11,800 nucleotides of DNA from Frankiales bacterium (GTDB taxonomy: Bacteria > Actinomycetota > Actinomycetes > Mycobacteriales > SCTD01): contig JAOPWI010000119.1 in assembly GCA_025965755.1 (NCBI GenBank), forward strand, positions 1 to 11,800, read 5' to 3'. The notes below the pieces were generated by a model. The model was not told the origin of the DNA and ran no database searches. It saw nothing but the letters and a program-made list of their open reading frames with translations. The translations under genes and the position numbers were made by a program. This document shows, one piece after another, positions 6,244 to 11,800 of the stretch. Each line of letters starts with the position of its first letter. Position 1 is the first letter of the stretch.

Positions 6244-7917
6244 GTGAACCTGACAGCCGGCCAGAACGTTCCCCTTGCCGCCGCCGCGTTGCATGTCCGC
6301 CTGCAACCGGGGCCAGCACGCGTGGACCTCATCGCCCTCTTGCTGGACGACCAGGGACGCGTGGGCGCCGACGCTGACTTCGTCTTTTACAACGCGCCAC
6401 GCCACCGAAGTGGCGCCGTCACGCTCGAGGGACAAGCACTGAGGCTGGATTTGCGTCGTCTTCCCGCGGGTGTGCAGCGCGTCGTCGTCGCAGCGAACAG
6501 CGACGACCAAGGTCCTCTGGAGGATCTGACGGTGCTGGTGGAAGACGACGAGCAACTTGTCTTCGCCCCGTCCAACCTGGGCGGCCTTCCGACGGCCGTC
6601 CTGGTGGAGCTCTACCGCCGCGCCGGCGGCTGGCGCGTCCGCGCCGTAGGTCAGGGGTGGGCCGCCGGCCTAGCTGGACTTGCCCGCGAGTACGGAGTGA
6701 ACGTTGATGCCGAGCCCGACCAGCCGGAGACGCCCAGGGCGCCGCAACCGGACTTGGCGCCGGTGCGGTCGGAGCTGGACCGGCTGAGTGAGCGCCGGGA
6801 CGCGCTGGTGCAAGAGGTGGCGGTGCTCGATCGGCGGGTGCGCGAGGCGCGCGAGGCGATCGTCGAGACGGACGAACTGCGGCTCCTGCAGCAGGTGGGC
6901 TACTACCAGTTCCGGCACCCCCTGGACGACGTTCTGTCCTCCAAGCAGCGGCTGGACGGGCTGCGGACGCGGATCAAGCAGGCGATCGGCAAGCGTACGG
7001 CCGTGCACGGCAAGTCAGGCTGGATGGTGAACGGATCGCTGAAGGAGGGAGCGGATCTCGTTCGCCAGTTCGGCGACCTGATGTTGCGCACCTACAACAT
7101 CGAGGCTGACAACTGCGTCCGCACCGTGCGTGCCCACACGGTCGACGCCGCGAAGAAGCGGCTCGACCGGACTCGGGAGGCCATCGTCAAGAACGGCAGC
7201 ACCATGGGCGTTGCGATCGACGAGTCCTTCCACGTGCTGCGCCTTGAGGAACTCCAACTCACCGCGGACCATCACCTGCGAGTCGAGCAAGAGAAGGAGG
7301 ACGCGCGGGAGGAGCGCCACCGCCAGCGTGAGGAGGTCAAGGCTCAGGAGGAGTTCCAGCGGCGGAAGAAGGACCTGCTCAAAGAGCAGGTGCACTACCA
7401 GAGCCTGCTGGAGCGGTCTCGGCTGAGCGGCGACAAGGCAGGACTGCTCACCGCGCGTGAGCGGCTCGCGGAGATCGCGGAGAGCATTGAGGAAGTGGAG
7501 GAGATGGCGGCGAACACCCGCGTCGGCTACGTCTACGTCATCTCTAACGTGGGTGCCTTCGGTGATCGCATCGTCAAGATCGGCCTTACCCGTCGCGAGG
7601 ACCCGCTGCAGAGGGTCTACGAGCTCGGAAGCGCCTCGGTGCCGTTCAAGTTCGATGTGCACGCGCTCGTCTTCAGTCAGGACGCTGTGGCGCTCGAGGG
7701 CGCGCTGCATCGGGAGTTCGACCAGCGGCGGGTCAACCGAGTCAACCGGCGGCGCGAGTTCTTCCGCGTGGACCTCGCAGAGGTCAGAGCCGCGCTCGAG
7801 AAGCTCGGGACCAATCACGTGGTCGAGTTTCGCGAGCTCGCGGAGGCACCTGAGTGGCGCCAGAGCCAAGCGCAGCAAGCCGCCGACGGCCCTTCCGGCG
7901 TCGACTTGAGCCGGTAG
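6244..7917 (+). CDS. TerD-DUF4041-GIY-YIG nuclease fusion (SNIPE-like)
   Basis: This is a 557-residue multidomain protein. Residues 1-155 are a TerD domain: V-N-L-T-A-G-Q-N-V-P-L, D-F-V-F-Y-N-x-P, G-A-V-T-L, E-L-Y-R-R-x-G-G-W-R-V-R-A-V-G-Q-G-W. A Pro-rich linker and coiled coil (~170-205) lead into DUF4041 (~205-400): Y-Y-Q-F, W-M-V-N-G-S-L-K-E-G, N-I-E-A-D-N, L-E-E-L-Q-L, then a long Glu/Arg/Gln-rich helix. Residues ~425-515 form a T5orf172/Mug113 GIY-YIG nuclease: G428-Y-V-Y-V, V-K-I-G447-L-T, likely catalytic R457, E485 with L-H489, and R-R-E505-F-F-R. DUF4041 plus this nuclease is the core of SNIPE, which cuts incoming phage DNA at the membrane. No membrane segment is seen; TerD holds that place. 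GTG 6244 was chosen because TerD proteins begin here; GAGGGG is rather distant (13 nt). GTG 6127 and ATG 6139 are in-frame alternatives. The next gene follows after 14 bp. Confidence 0.9.
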   Translation: MNLTAGQNVPLAAAALHVRLQPGPARVDLIALLLDDQGRVGADADFVFYNAPRHRSGAVTLEGQALRLDLRRLPAGVQRVVVAANSDDQGPLEDLTVLVEDDEQLVFAPSNLGGLPTAVLVELYRRAGGWRVRAVGQGWAAGLAGLAREYGVNVDAEPDQPETPRAPQPDLAPVRSELDRLSERRDALVQEVAVLDRRVREAREAIVETDELRLLQQVGYYQFRHPLDDVLSSKQRLDGLRTRIKQAIGKRTAVHGKSGWMVNGSLKEGADLVRQFGDLMLRTYNIEADNCVRTVRAHTVDAAKKRLDRTREAIVKNGSTMGVAIDESFHVLRLEELQLTADHHLRVEQEKEDAREERHRQREEVKAQEEFQRRKKDLLKEQVHYQSLLERSRLSGDKAGLLTARERLAEIAESIEEVEEMAANTRVGYVYVISNVGAFGDRIVKIGLTRREDPLQRVYELGSASVPFKFDVHALVFSQDAVALEGALHREFDQRRVNRVNRRREFFRVDLAEVRAALEKLGTNHVVEFRELAEAPEWRQSQAQQAADGPSGVDLSR

Positions 7918-7931
7918 GGGGTACACGACCG

Positions 7932-9665
7932 ATGGCCCGTCGACGCGGAGTCCTGGCGACGCTTGTGCAGATGCAGCGGGAGGCCGAACGTGAGCGGGAA
8001 CGTCAGGCTCGCGCGTTCGCACGATCGCAGCGTGAGGCGGAGCGCGTGGCCGCCGCGCGCTCGCGCGCGACCGTGCAGGATCAGAAAGTCAGGGATCGGC
8101 TGTACGCGGAAGACCGGATCCGGGAAGCCGCCGAGGACACAGCTCATGTCGAGCGCCAGGTTCAGCTCCTGCAGAGCGTGCTGGCTTCGACGCTGGAGAT
8201 CGACGATCACCTCGACCTCGAGGCGCTGAAGCAGGCGCCGTCACTCCCCGCGTTCGACCCGCTCGAGGTCGGCGAGCCGCCGCCGCCCCCTCTTGAGGAC
8301 GACTTCGTCGTGGAGGGCCCCTCCGCCCTGGGCCGCATGTTCGCCGCCTCCAAGCACGCCGCTCGGGCGCAGCAGAGTCAGGCCGATTATCAGCAGGCCC
8401 TGGACGACCACAGGGTTGCGCTGCAACAGCATGCCCAGCTGTTGGAAAGGGCTCGACTCAGGCATGAGGCGCAGGCAGCTCGTCAGGCGGAGGAACACCA
8501 GCAGTACGTCGAGGAGGTCAGCGCCCTGCAACGCGACTTGGCCGCGCGTCAACCCGAGGCCGTTGTTCGCTACCTCGACCTCGTGCTGGAAGCAGCCGAG
8601 TACCCCGATGGCTTTCCGCACTCCTGGCGCCTGGCCTACGCATCGTCGTCTTGGCACCTGGCCATCGATTACGAGTTGCCGCGCGTGGACGTGGTTCCGG
8701 CCGACAAGGCCTACAAGTACGTGAGGAGCTCCGACACGATCACTGCGTCGGCCCGCCCGGCCGCGCAGGTCCGCAGCATCTACTCGGACGTGCTGCGACA
8801 GACCGCGCTGCGGGTCGTGCATGAGGTCTTGGAGGCCGACCGGGGAGGCGCGGTGCGCAGCGTCGTCTTCAACGGGTACGTGAACGACACCGACCCGGCG
8901 ACCGGACGCGAGGTGCGCCGCTGCCTCGTGGCCCTCGCAACGTCTCGGGAGCGGTTCCTGCAAGTCGACCTGGGCCGGGTCGACCCCGCTGCGTGCCTGA
9001 CGCACCTCGAGGCAAGGGTCAGTAAGGATCCCAGCAAGCTCCAGCCCGTCGAGCCGATCGTGCTGACTGGCTCGCTGGAGGCGGACTTCACACTGGACAC
9101 AGATTCCGCGCTTGACGCCCTTCCGGACATCTCGCCAGGCGGTCAGGTGGGACGGGAACAACTCCCGCCGTCGGCCGGAAGCGCAGAACCGCAGGAACTT
9201 GTTGCCGGACAGAACGTGCCCCTCACTGGCCAGCGCTTTCAGGTGGACCTGCTTTCCACCCACGGGGACCTTTCCGTGCTCCTGGTCGGAGCGAGTCAAC
9301 GGGTCAACCAAGACGAGGATTTTATCTTTTACAACAATCCGCGCAGCGCAGGCGGTGCCGTGACGCTGGCCGGCAACGGGGCAAGCATCGACACGGCCCT
9401 GCTGCCGCCGAGCTGCGAAAGCGTGGTCCTGGTGGTGAGCGCGGGGGACGGCGACGAGCCCGTCACGCCTGCGACCGCTGTGCTCCAACAGCCTGGTGCT
9501 GGAGTCGGCTTTCGGTTCAGGTCCCCCGACGCGGTTCACGTGAGCGCGCTCGTCTGGGGCGAGCTGTACCGCCGGGATGGCAACTGGCGCCTGCGCGCAA
9601 TCGGCCAGGGTTGGGCCGATGGGCTGGCGGGTTTGGCACGGGACTACGGGGTCGATGTCGACTGA
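7932..9665 (+). CDS. Coiled-coil scaffold of Mrr-type restriction proteins with C-terminal TerD domain
   Basis: This is a 577-residue protein with no membrane segment. It opens M-A-R-R-R-G, then has Arg/Glu/Ala-rich coiled coils (~10-100), a Pro run (E115-P-P-P-P-P), a second coiled coil (~135-205), and a globular region ~209-376 with Y-P-D-G-F-P, V-V-P-A-D-K-A-Y-K-Y-V, R-V-V-H-E-V-L-E-A-D-R-G, V-A-C-L-T-H-L-like A-A-C-L-T-H-L and S364-K-D-P. From memory, this order is the N-terminal two thirds of actinobacterial proteins annotated as restriction endonucleases, which continue L-D-L-x-P-x-E-F into an Mrr catalytic domain. Here no D/ExK nuclease motif follows; after a ~45-residue linker comes a TerD domain (~421-577) with G-Q-N-V-P-L and D-F-I-F-Y-N-N-P, closely resembling that of the upstream gene. 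ATG 7932 has GGGGG about 10 bases upstream; an in-frame GTG at 7854 would overlap the previous gene. No biochemical role is known. Confidence 0.88.
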   Translation: MARRRGVLATLVQMQREAERERERQARAFARSQREAERVAAARSRATVQDQKVRDRLYAEDRIREAAEDTAHVERQVQLLQSVLASTLEIDDHLDLEALKQAPSLPAFDPLEVGEPPPPPLEDDFVVEGPSALGRMFAASKHAARAQQSQADYQQALDDHRVALQQHAQLLERARLRHEAQAARQAEEHQQYVEEVSALQRDLAARQPEAVVRYLDLVLEAAEYPDGFPHSWRLAYASSSWHLAIDYELPRVDVVPADKAYKYVRSSDTITASARPAAQVRSIYSDVLRQTALRVVHEVLEADRGGAVRSVVFNGYVNDTDPATGREVRRCLVALATSRERFLQVDLGRVDPAACLTHLEARVSKDPSKLQPVEPIVLTGSLEADFTLDTDSALDALPDISPGGQVGREQLPPSAGSAEPQELVAGQNVPLTGQRFQVDLLSTHGDLSVLLVGASQRVNQDEDFIFYNNPRSAGGAVTLAGNGASIDTALLPPSCESVVLVVSAGDGDEPVTPATAVLQQPGAGVGFRFRSPDAVHVSALVWGELYRRDGNWRLRAIGQGWADGLAGLARDYGVDVD

Positions 9666-9751
9666 CGGCCGCTGGCTCCTCAGCTGCGCGCCGGCGGACA
9701 TGGCGCGTCCCTGCCCGTGCCGCCAGTCTTGTGGACCATGAGTGCACAGCA

Positions 9752-9768
9752 CCGGCCGTCGCGGCCGG
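9752..9768 (+). terminator. Hairpin downstream of the TerD cassette (terminator candidate)
   Basis: CCGGCCG and CGGCCGG around TCG form a perfect 7-bp, all-GC stem 86 bases after the cassette stop. There is no T-tract, as is common for actinobacterial terminators, so function is inferred from position only. Confidence 0.35.
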
Positions 9769-9970
9769 ACGGAACTCTCCCGATCTGTCGATGGGTCATG
9801 ATCTTGTCAGTCAGCGCCTCGTGGCCATCGCGGGTAGCGGTCCTGGCAGCAACGCGTTCTCGGTAGGAGCCGCGTCCAGGGGAGCCGAGCCCTCGACGTG
9901 ACCGTTTGTCCGCGCTGGGCCCGCGGGTCGGCCTTGGGGATCGGTCGACAAGACCCCGGCCGCACCGCTG

Positions 9971-10000
9971 GATCGCCGCCGACCCGGACGGCGGCCGATC
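9971..10000. repeat. GC-rich imperfect hairpin in gene-free region
   Basis: GATCG-CCGCCG and CGGCGG-CCGATC form an extended stem interrupted by a single extra base, with a short loop. It lies between the cassette and tRNA-His and could serve as a terminator for either transcript. Confidence 0.35.
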
Positions 10001-10049
10001 GGCTCCCGGTGTGCCCCGCGATCGTGTTCTGAGGCCTCGCGGACGTTCG

Positions 10050-10073
10050 GTCAGGGGGCGGCTGCCCTCTGAC
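10050..10073. terminator. Strong hairpin just beyond the tRNA-His 3' end
   Basis: GTCAGGGGGC and GCCCTCTGAC form a 10-bp stem (one G-U pair in the plus-strand RNA, an A-C mismatch in the minus-strand RNA) with a 4-nt loop. It begins 12 bases past the encoded CCA of tRNA-His. Position suggests end-formation for the tRNA transcript or protection from readthrough. No T-tract is present. Confidence 0.4.
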
Positions 10074-10085
10074 CTGCGTCCATCC

Positions 10086-10161
10086 TGGGGTGAGTGACGG
10101 GGCTCGAACCCGCGACAACCGGGATCACAACCCGGTGCTCTACCAGCTGAGCTACACCCAC
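10086..10161 (-). tRNA. tRNA-His (anticodon GTG)
   Basis: The minus strand gives a complete cloverleaf. The acceptor stem GTGGGTG pairs with CACTCAC (one G-T). The D-arm is GCTC...GAGC, the anticodon stem CCGGG-TTGTGAT-CCCGG has anticodon GTG at 10126-10128, and the T-arm is GCGGG-TTCGAGC-CCCGT. The discriminator is C73 (10089) and CCA is encoded (10086-10088). A G lies just before position 1 (10162), matching the G-1:C73 pair that marks histidine tRNAs. It lies 27 bases after the stop of orn, an arrangement I recall from other actinobacteria. Confidence 0.96.
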
Positions 10162-10188
10162 CATGTGCGGGGGCGAGTGTAGCGGGCC

Positions 10189-10818
10189 TCAGTCGGGGAC
10201 GACGGCGGACGGCTCGGGCGGGCTTCCGGCCAGCAGCGCGGCGGCCGCAGCGGCCTCCTCGGAGGTCGGCCCAGGCTGCGGGACGAACAGCGTGGCGCGG
10301 TAGTAGCGCAGCTCCTCGACCGACTCGCGGATGTCGGCGAGGGCCCGGTGTCCACCGCCCTTCTTGGGCGAGTTGAAGTAGACCCGGGGGTACCAGCGGC
10401 GGGCCAGCTCCTTGATCGACGACACGTCCACCATGCGGTAGTGCAGCCAGCTGTCCAGCTCGGCCATGTCGCGGGTGAGGAAGCCCCGGTCGGTGGCGAT
10501 CGAGTTGCCGCACAGCGGCGCCTTCCGCGCGTCGGGCACCCACTCCTTGACGTACGCGAGCACCGCCTGTTCGGCCTGCTCCAGCGTCGTCGTGGAGACG
10601 AGGACCTCCTCGGTCAGCCCCGACGCAGCGTGCATCTCGCGGACAACCTCGGGCATGCGGGACATCTGCTCCGCGGTCGCCCCGATGACCACGTCGATGC
10701 CCTCGCCCAAAATGTTGAGCTCGCTGTCGGTCACCAGGGCGGCGACCTCGATGAGCAGGTCGCTGCCGAGGTCGAGTCCGGTCATCTCGCAGTCGATCCA
10801 CACCAGCCGGTCGCTCAT
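10189..10818 (-). CDS. orn: Oligoribonuclease (DEDDh 3'-5' exonuclease)
   Basis: This 209-residue Orn degrades very short RNAs (and pGpG from cyclic-di-GMP turnover) to mononucleotides in the cytoplasm. Seen: Exo I W-I-D9-C-E11-M-T-G-L-D, Exo II G-N-S-I-A-T-D110-R-G-F-L, and Exo III H157-R-A-L-A-D162-I with S-V-E-E-L-R-Y-Y-R, so the DEDDh set D9, E11, D110, H157, D162 is complete. The last ~30 residues after F-V-P-Q-P form an Ala/Pro-rich tail, which actinobacterial Orn proteins often carry. The ATG at 10818 is preceded by GGTGGGG and gives the conserved start M-S-D-R-L-V-W; the open frame continues upstream to 11103 but that stretch is not protein-like. tRNA-His follows directly and may be cotranscribed. 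Confidence 0.97.
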   Translation of the reverse strand: MSDRLVWIDCEMTGLDLGSDLLIEVAALVTDSELNILGEGIDVVIGATAEQMSRMPEVVREMHAASGLTEEVLVSTTTLEQAEQAVLAYVKEWVPDARKAPLCGNSIATDRGFLTRDMAELDSWLHYRMVDVSSIKELARRWYPRVYFNSPKKGGGHRALADIRESVEELRYYRATLFVPQPGPTSEEAAAAAALLAGSPPEPSAVVPD

Positions 10819-11184
10819 GCGGCCCCACCCTAGGCGAGGCCCTGCAGCGTCGGTCACGGCGAGCGGGCGGGGCCACCGCCGGGGGGCATGCCACTGTCCC
10901 TCCGCCGCCCCGCCCGGTGGCCGCGGGCGACCGGTGCGGTCCCCGGAGACGCGGCATCCGTCGCGGAGCGGCCCGGTGCGCCGAAGCGCTGCTTCCCGGC
11001 GCCTCGGCGACGGCATGCCGGACAGCGCCCCGGACGAGTTCCCGACACCGCCTCGGCCGGGCCCGTGACGCCGTGATCTGCCCGTAACCCGCCGGGAACT
11101 CACGGGCCTCCTCGTGGAAACCCTCCGTACCTACGGTCGGCGCACACCCCCCGCCGCAGGGCCGGGCAACTCCCCGGAGGACCG
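10819..11184. other. Divergent intergenic region between orn and the wHTH gene
   Basis: These 366 bases hold no supported gene; the short open frames on both strands are GC-driven and lack motifs. It must contain the promoters of orn (minus) and of the winged-helix gene (plus), but I could not fix -10/-35 boxes with confidence. A long-looped inverted repeat lies near the orn side (10864-10916). Confidence 0.55.
10864..10916. repeat. Ten-base inverted repeat upstream of orn
   Basis: CGGGCGGGGC (10864-10873) and its exact reverse complement GCCCCGCCCG (10907-10916) are separated by 33 bases. It lies 46 bases before the orn start codon, so it falls in the promoter/5' leader area of orn. No regulator is suggested. 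Confidence 0.4.
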
Positions 11185-11577
11185 ATGACCACGCTCGCAG
11201 CCGACCCGCGCGTCCCTGACTCCCCGGCGCCGTCCGACGACTTCGCCGGACGGGCCACCAGCGCCGGTGTCCACGTCCCCTCGCCGGCCTCGGTCGGTGG
11301 CCTCGTGCTCAGCCTGGAGGACTACACGGCGACCCTGGACGGCCGGCCGCTGGATCTGTCACCCCGCCAGGTCGAGCTGCTGTCGCTGTTCCTCGCCGAC
11401 CCGCGTCGGGTCTGGAGCCGCGCTCAACTGCACCGCATCTGCTGGGGGGACGCCCCGCCGTCGCGTCGGGTCGACGTCCAGCTGTGCCGCCTGCGCGCGA
11501 AGACGGGCCTCGACCTGTTCCGCAACGTGCGCGACCGTGGCTGGGCGCTGCGGGCCGACCTGGCGGCGCAGAGCTAG
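11185..11577 (+). CDS. Stand-alone winged-helix DNA-binding protein (OmpR/PhoB-type C-terminal domain)
   Basis: This is a 130-residue protein. The first ~38 residues are Pro/Ala/Ser-rich and probably disordered. Residues ~40-126 form a Trans_reg_C winged helix: G-L-V-L-S-L-E-D-Y-T-A-T-L-D-G-R-P-L-D-L-S-P-R-Q-type opening strands (pattern D-G-x-x-L-x-L-S-x-R-Q-x-E-L-L), V-W-S-R-A-Q-L, V-D-V-Q-L-C-R-L-R-A-K as recognition helix, then V-R-D-R-G-W-A-L wing. No receiver domain precedes it, so phosphorylation by a histidine kinase is unlikely; it may act as an orphan or partner-controlled regulator. Start ATG 11185 has GGAGGA 3-4 bases upstream. A protein with a twin-arginine signal begins 38 bp downstream on the same strand and may be its operon partner or target. 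Confidence 0.9.
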   Translation: MTTLAADPRVPDSPAPSDDFAGRATSAGVHVPSPASVGGLVLSLEDYTATLDGRPLDLSPRQVELLSLFLADPRRVWSRAQLHRICWGDAPPSRRVDVQLCRLRAKTGLDLFRNVRDRGWALRADLAAQS

Positions 11578-11615
11578 CGTCGGGAGCGTCCCGTCGCCCC
11601 CCTCCGGAGGTCCCA

Positions 11616-11800
11616 GTGGCCCACGCCCCGTCCGACCCGTCCGACCGGATCTTGGCCCTCGAGCAGCAGGTCGCCGCACTGACCGACCGGCTCGCGCAGC
11701 AGGATGAGCCAGCCGCCGCCCCCTCGTACGGGCGTCGCGACCTGCTGCGGCGCAGCGGTGCCGTGCTCGCCGGCGCGGCCGGAGCCGTGGTCCTGCCGGC
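11616..11800 (+). CDS. Tat-exported protein with N-terminal coiled coil (3' truncated by window)
   Basis: Only the first ~61 residues are present. GTG 11616 has GGAGG 5 bases upstream. The protein begins M-A-H-A-P-S-D, then a short heptad-like helix (R-I-L-A-L-E-Q-Q-V-A-A-L-T-D-R-L), then a twin-arginine signal G-R-R-D-L-L-R-R followed by a hydrophobic A/G/V/L segment up to the window edge. The Tat signal is preceded by ~40 residues of cytoplasmic-side sequence, so it may be anchored or cleaved after export. I do not recognise the mature domain because it is outside the window. Confidence 0.8.
   Translation, partial: MAHAPSDPSDRILALEQQVAALTDRLAQQDEPAAAPSYGRRDLLRRSGAVLAGAAGAVVLP

Larger units (their letters stand above)
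9666..10085. other. Gene-free stretch between the TerD cassette and tRNA-His
   Basis: About 420 bases hold no protein that I can support. Reading frames here are short or mirror the flanking genes, and none shows domain motifs or a good ribosome-binding site. It holds three hairpins, listed separately. It includes the end of the cassette transcript and the 3' side of tRNA-His, where an element boundary could lie; no integrase remnant is recognisable. Confidence 0.6.

Noticed and set aside
8241..9752. Minus-strand open frame of 503 codons opposite the second cassette gene
   Set aside because: It is antisense to a gene supported by scaffold and TerD motifs. The product shows no recognisable domain.
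9680..10957. Minus-strand open frame of 425 codons spanning tRNA-His and orn
   Set aside because: It crosses a complete tRNA and overlaps orn out of frame, so it is not a real gene.
1..11800. CRISPR array, insertion sequence, integrase or other mobile element
   Set aside because: No regularly spaced direct repeats, transposase or recombinase motifs, or terminal inverted repeats with target duplications were found by eye.

Overview
The window is very GC-rich, with GTG and TTG starts and dense gene packing. It reads as a high-GC actinobacterium. The tRNA-His beside orn, the lipoprotein L,D-transpeptidase and the SDR / phosphotransferase / acyl-CoA synthetase group suggest a Geodermatophilaceae- or Frankiales-like genome. 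The genus is not certain.

Layout. Positions 1-2895 hold a lipid or acyl-CoA metabolism group: the tail of an SDR oxidoreductase, a phosphotransferase-family kinase overlapping it, and a convergent FadD-type acyl-CoA synthetase with a TTG start. Positions 3084-4702 hold a cell-envelope group: a small secreted protein, a lipoprotein L,D-transpeptidase coupled to it by a GTGA overlap, and an M15 peptidase whose upstream sequence resembles a FliA/WhiG-type promoter. A GT1 glycosyltransferase lies on the minus strand at 4801-5958.

The centre of interest is a two-gene cassette at 6244-9665. The first protein is TerD + coiled coil + DUF4041 + GIY-YIG (T5orf172/Mug113) nuclease. Its back half matches the SNIPE-type anti-phage nuclease architecture, with a TerD domain where SNIPE has a membrane anchor. 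The second protein, 14 bp downstream, has the coiled-coil scaffold that in many actinobacteria precedes an Mrr-type restriction endonuclease domain. Here the nuclease is absent and a second TerD domain takes its place. The two TerD domains are clearly paralogous and sit at opposite ends of their proteins. I infer a two-component, TerD-tethered nucleic-acid defence or stress-response system. I know of no description of this arrangement.

After a gene-free stretch of about 420 bp with several hairpins come tRNA-His(GTG) and orn (oligoribonuclease) on the minus strand. A 366-bp divergent region follows, then a stand-alone winged-helix DNA-binding protein. The window ends in a protein with a coiled coil and a twin-arginine signal, cut by the window edge. 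No integrase, transposase, CRISPR array or rRNA was seen.
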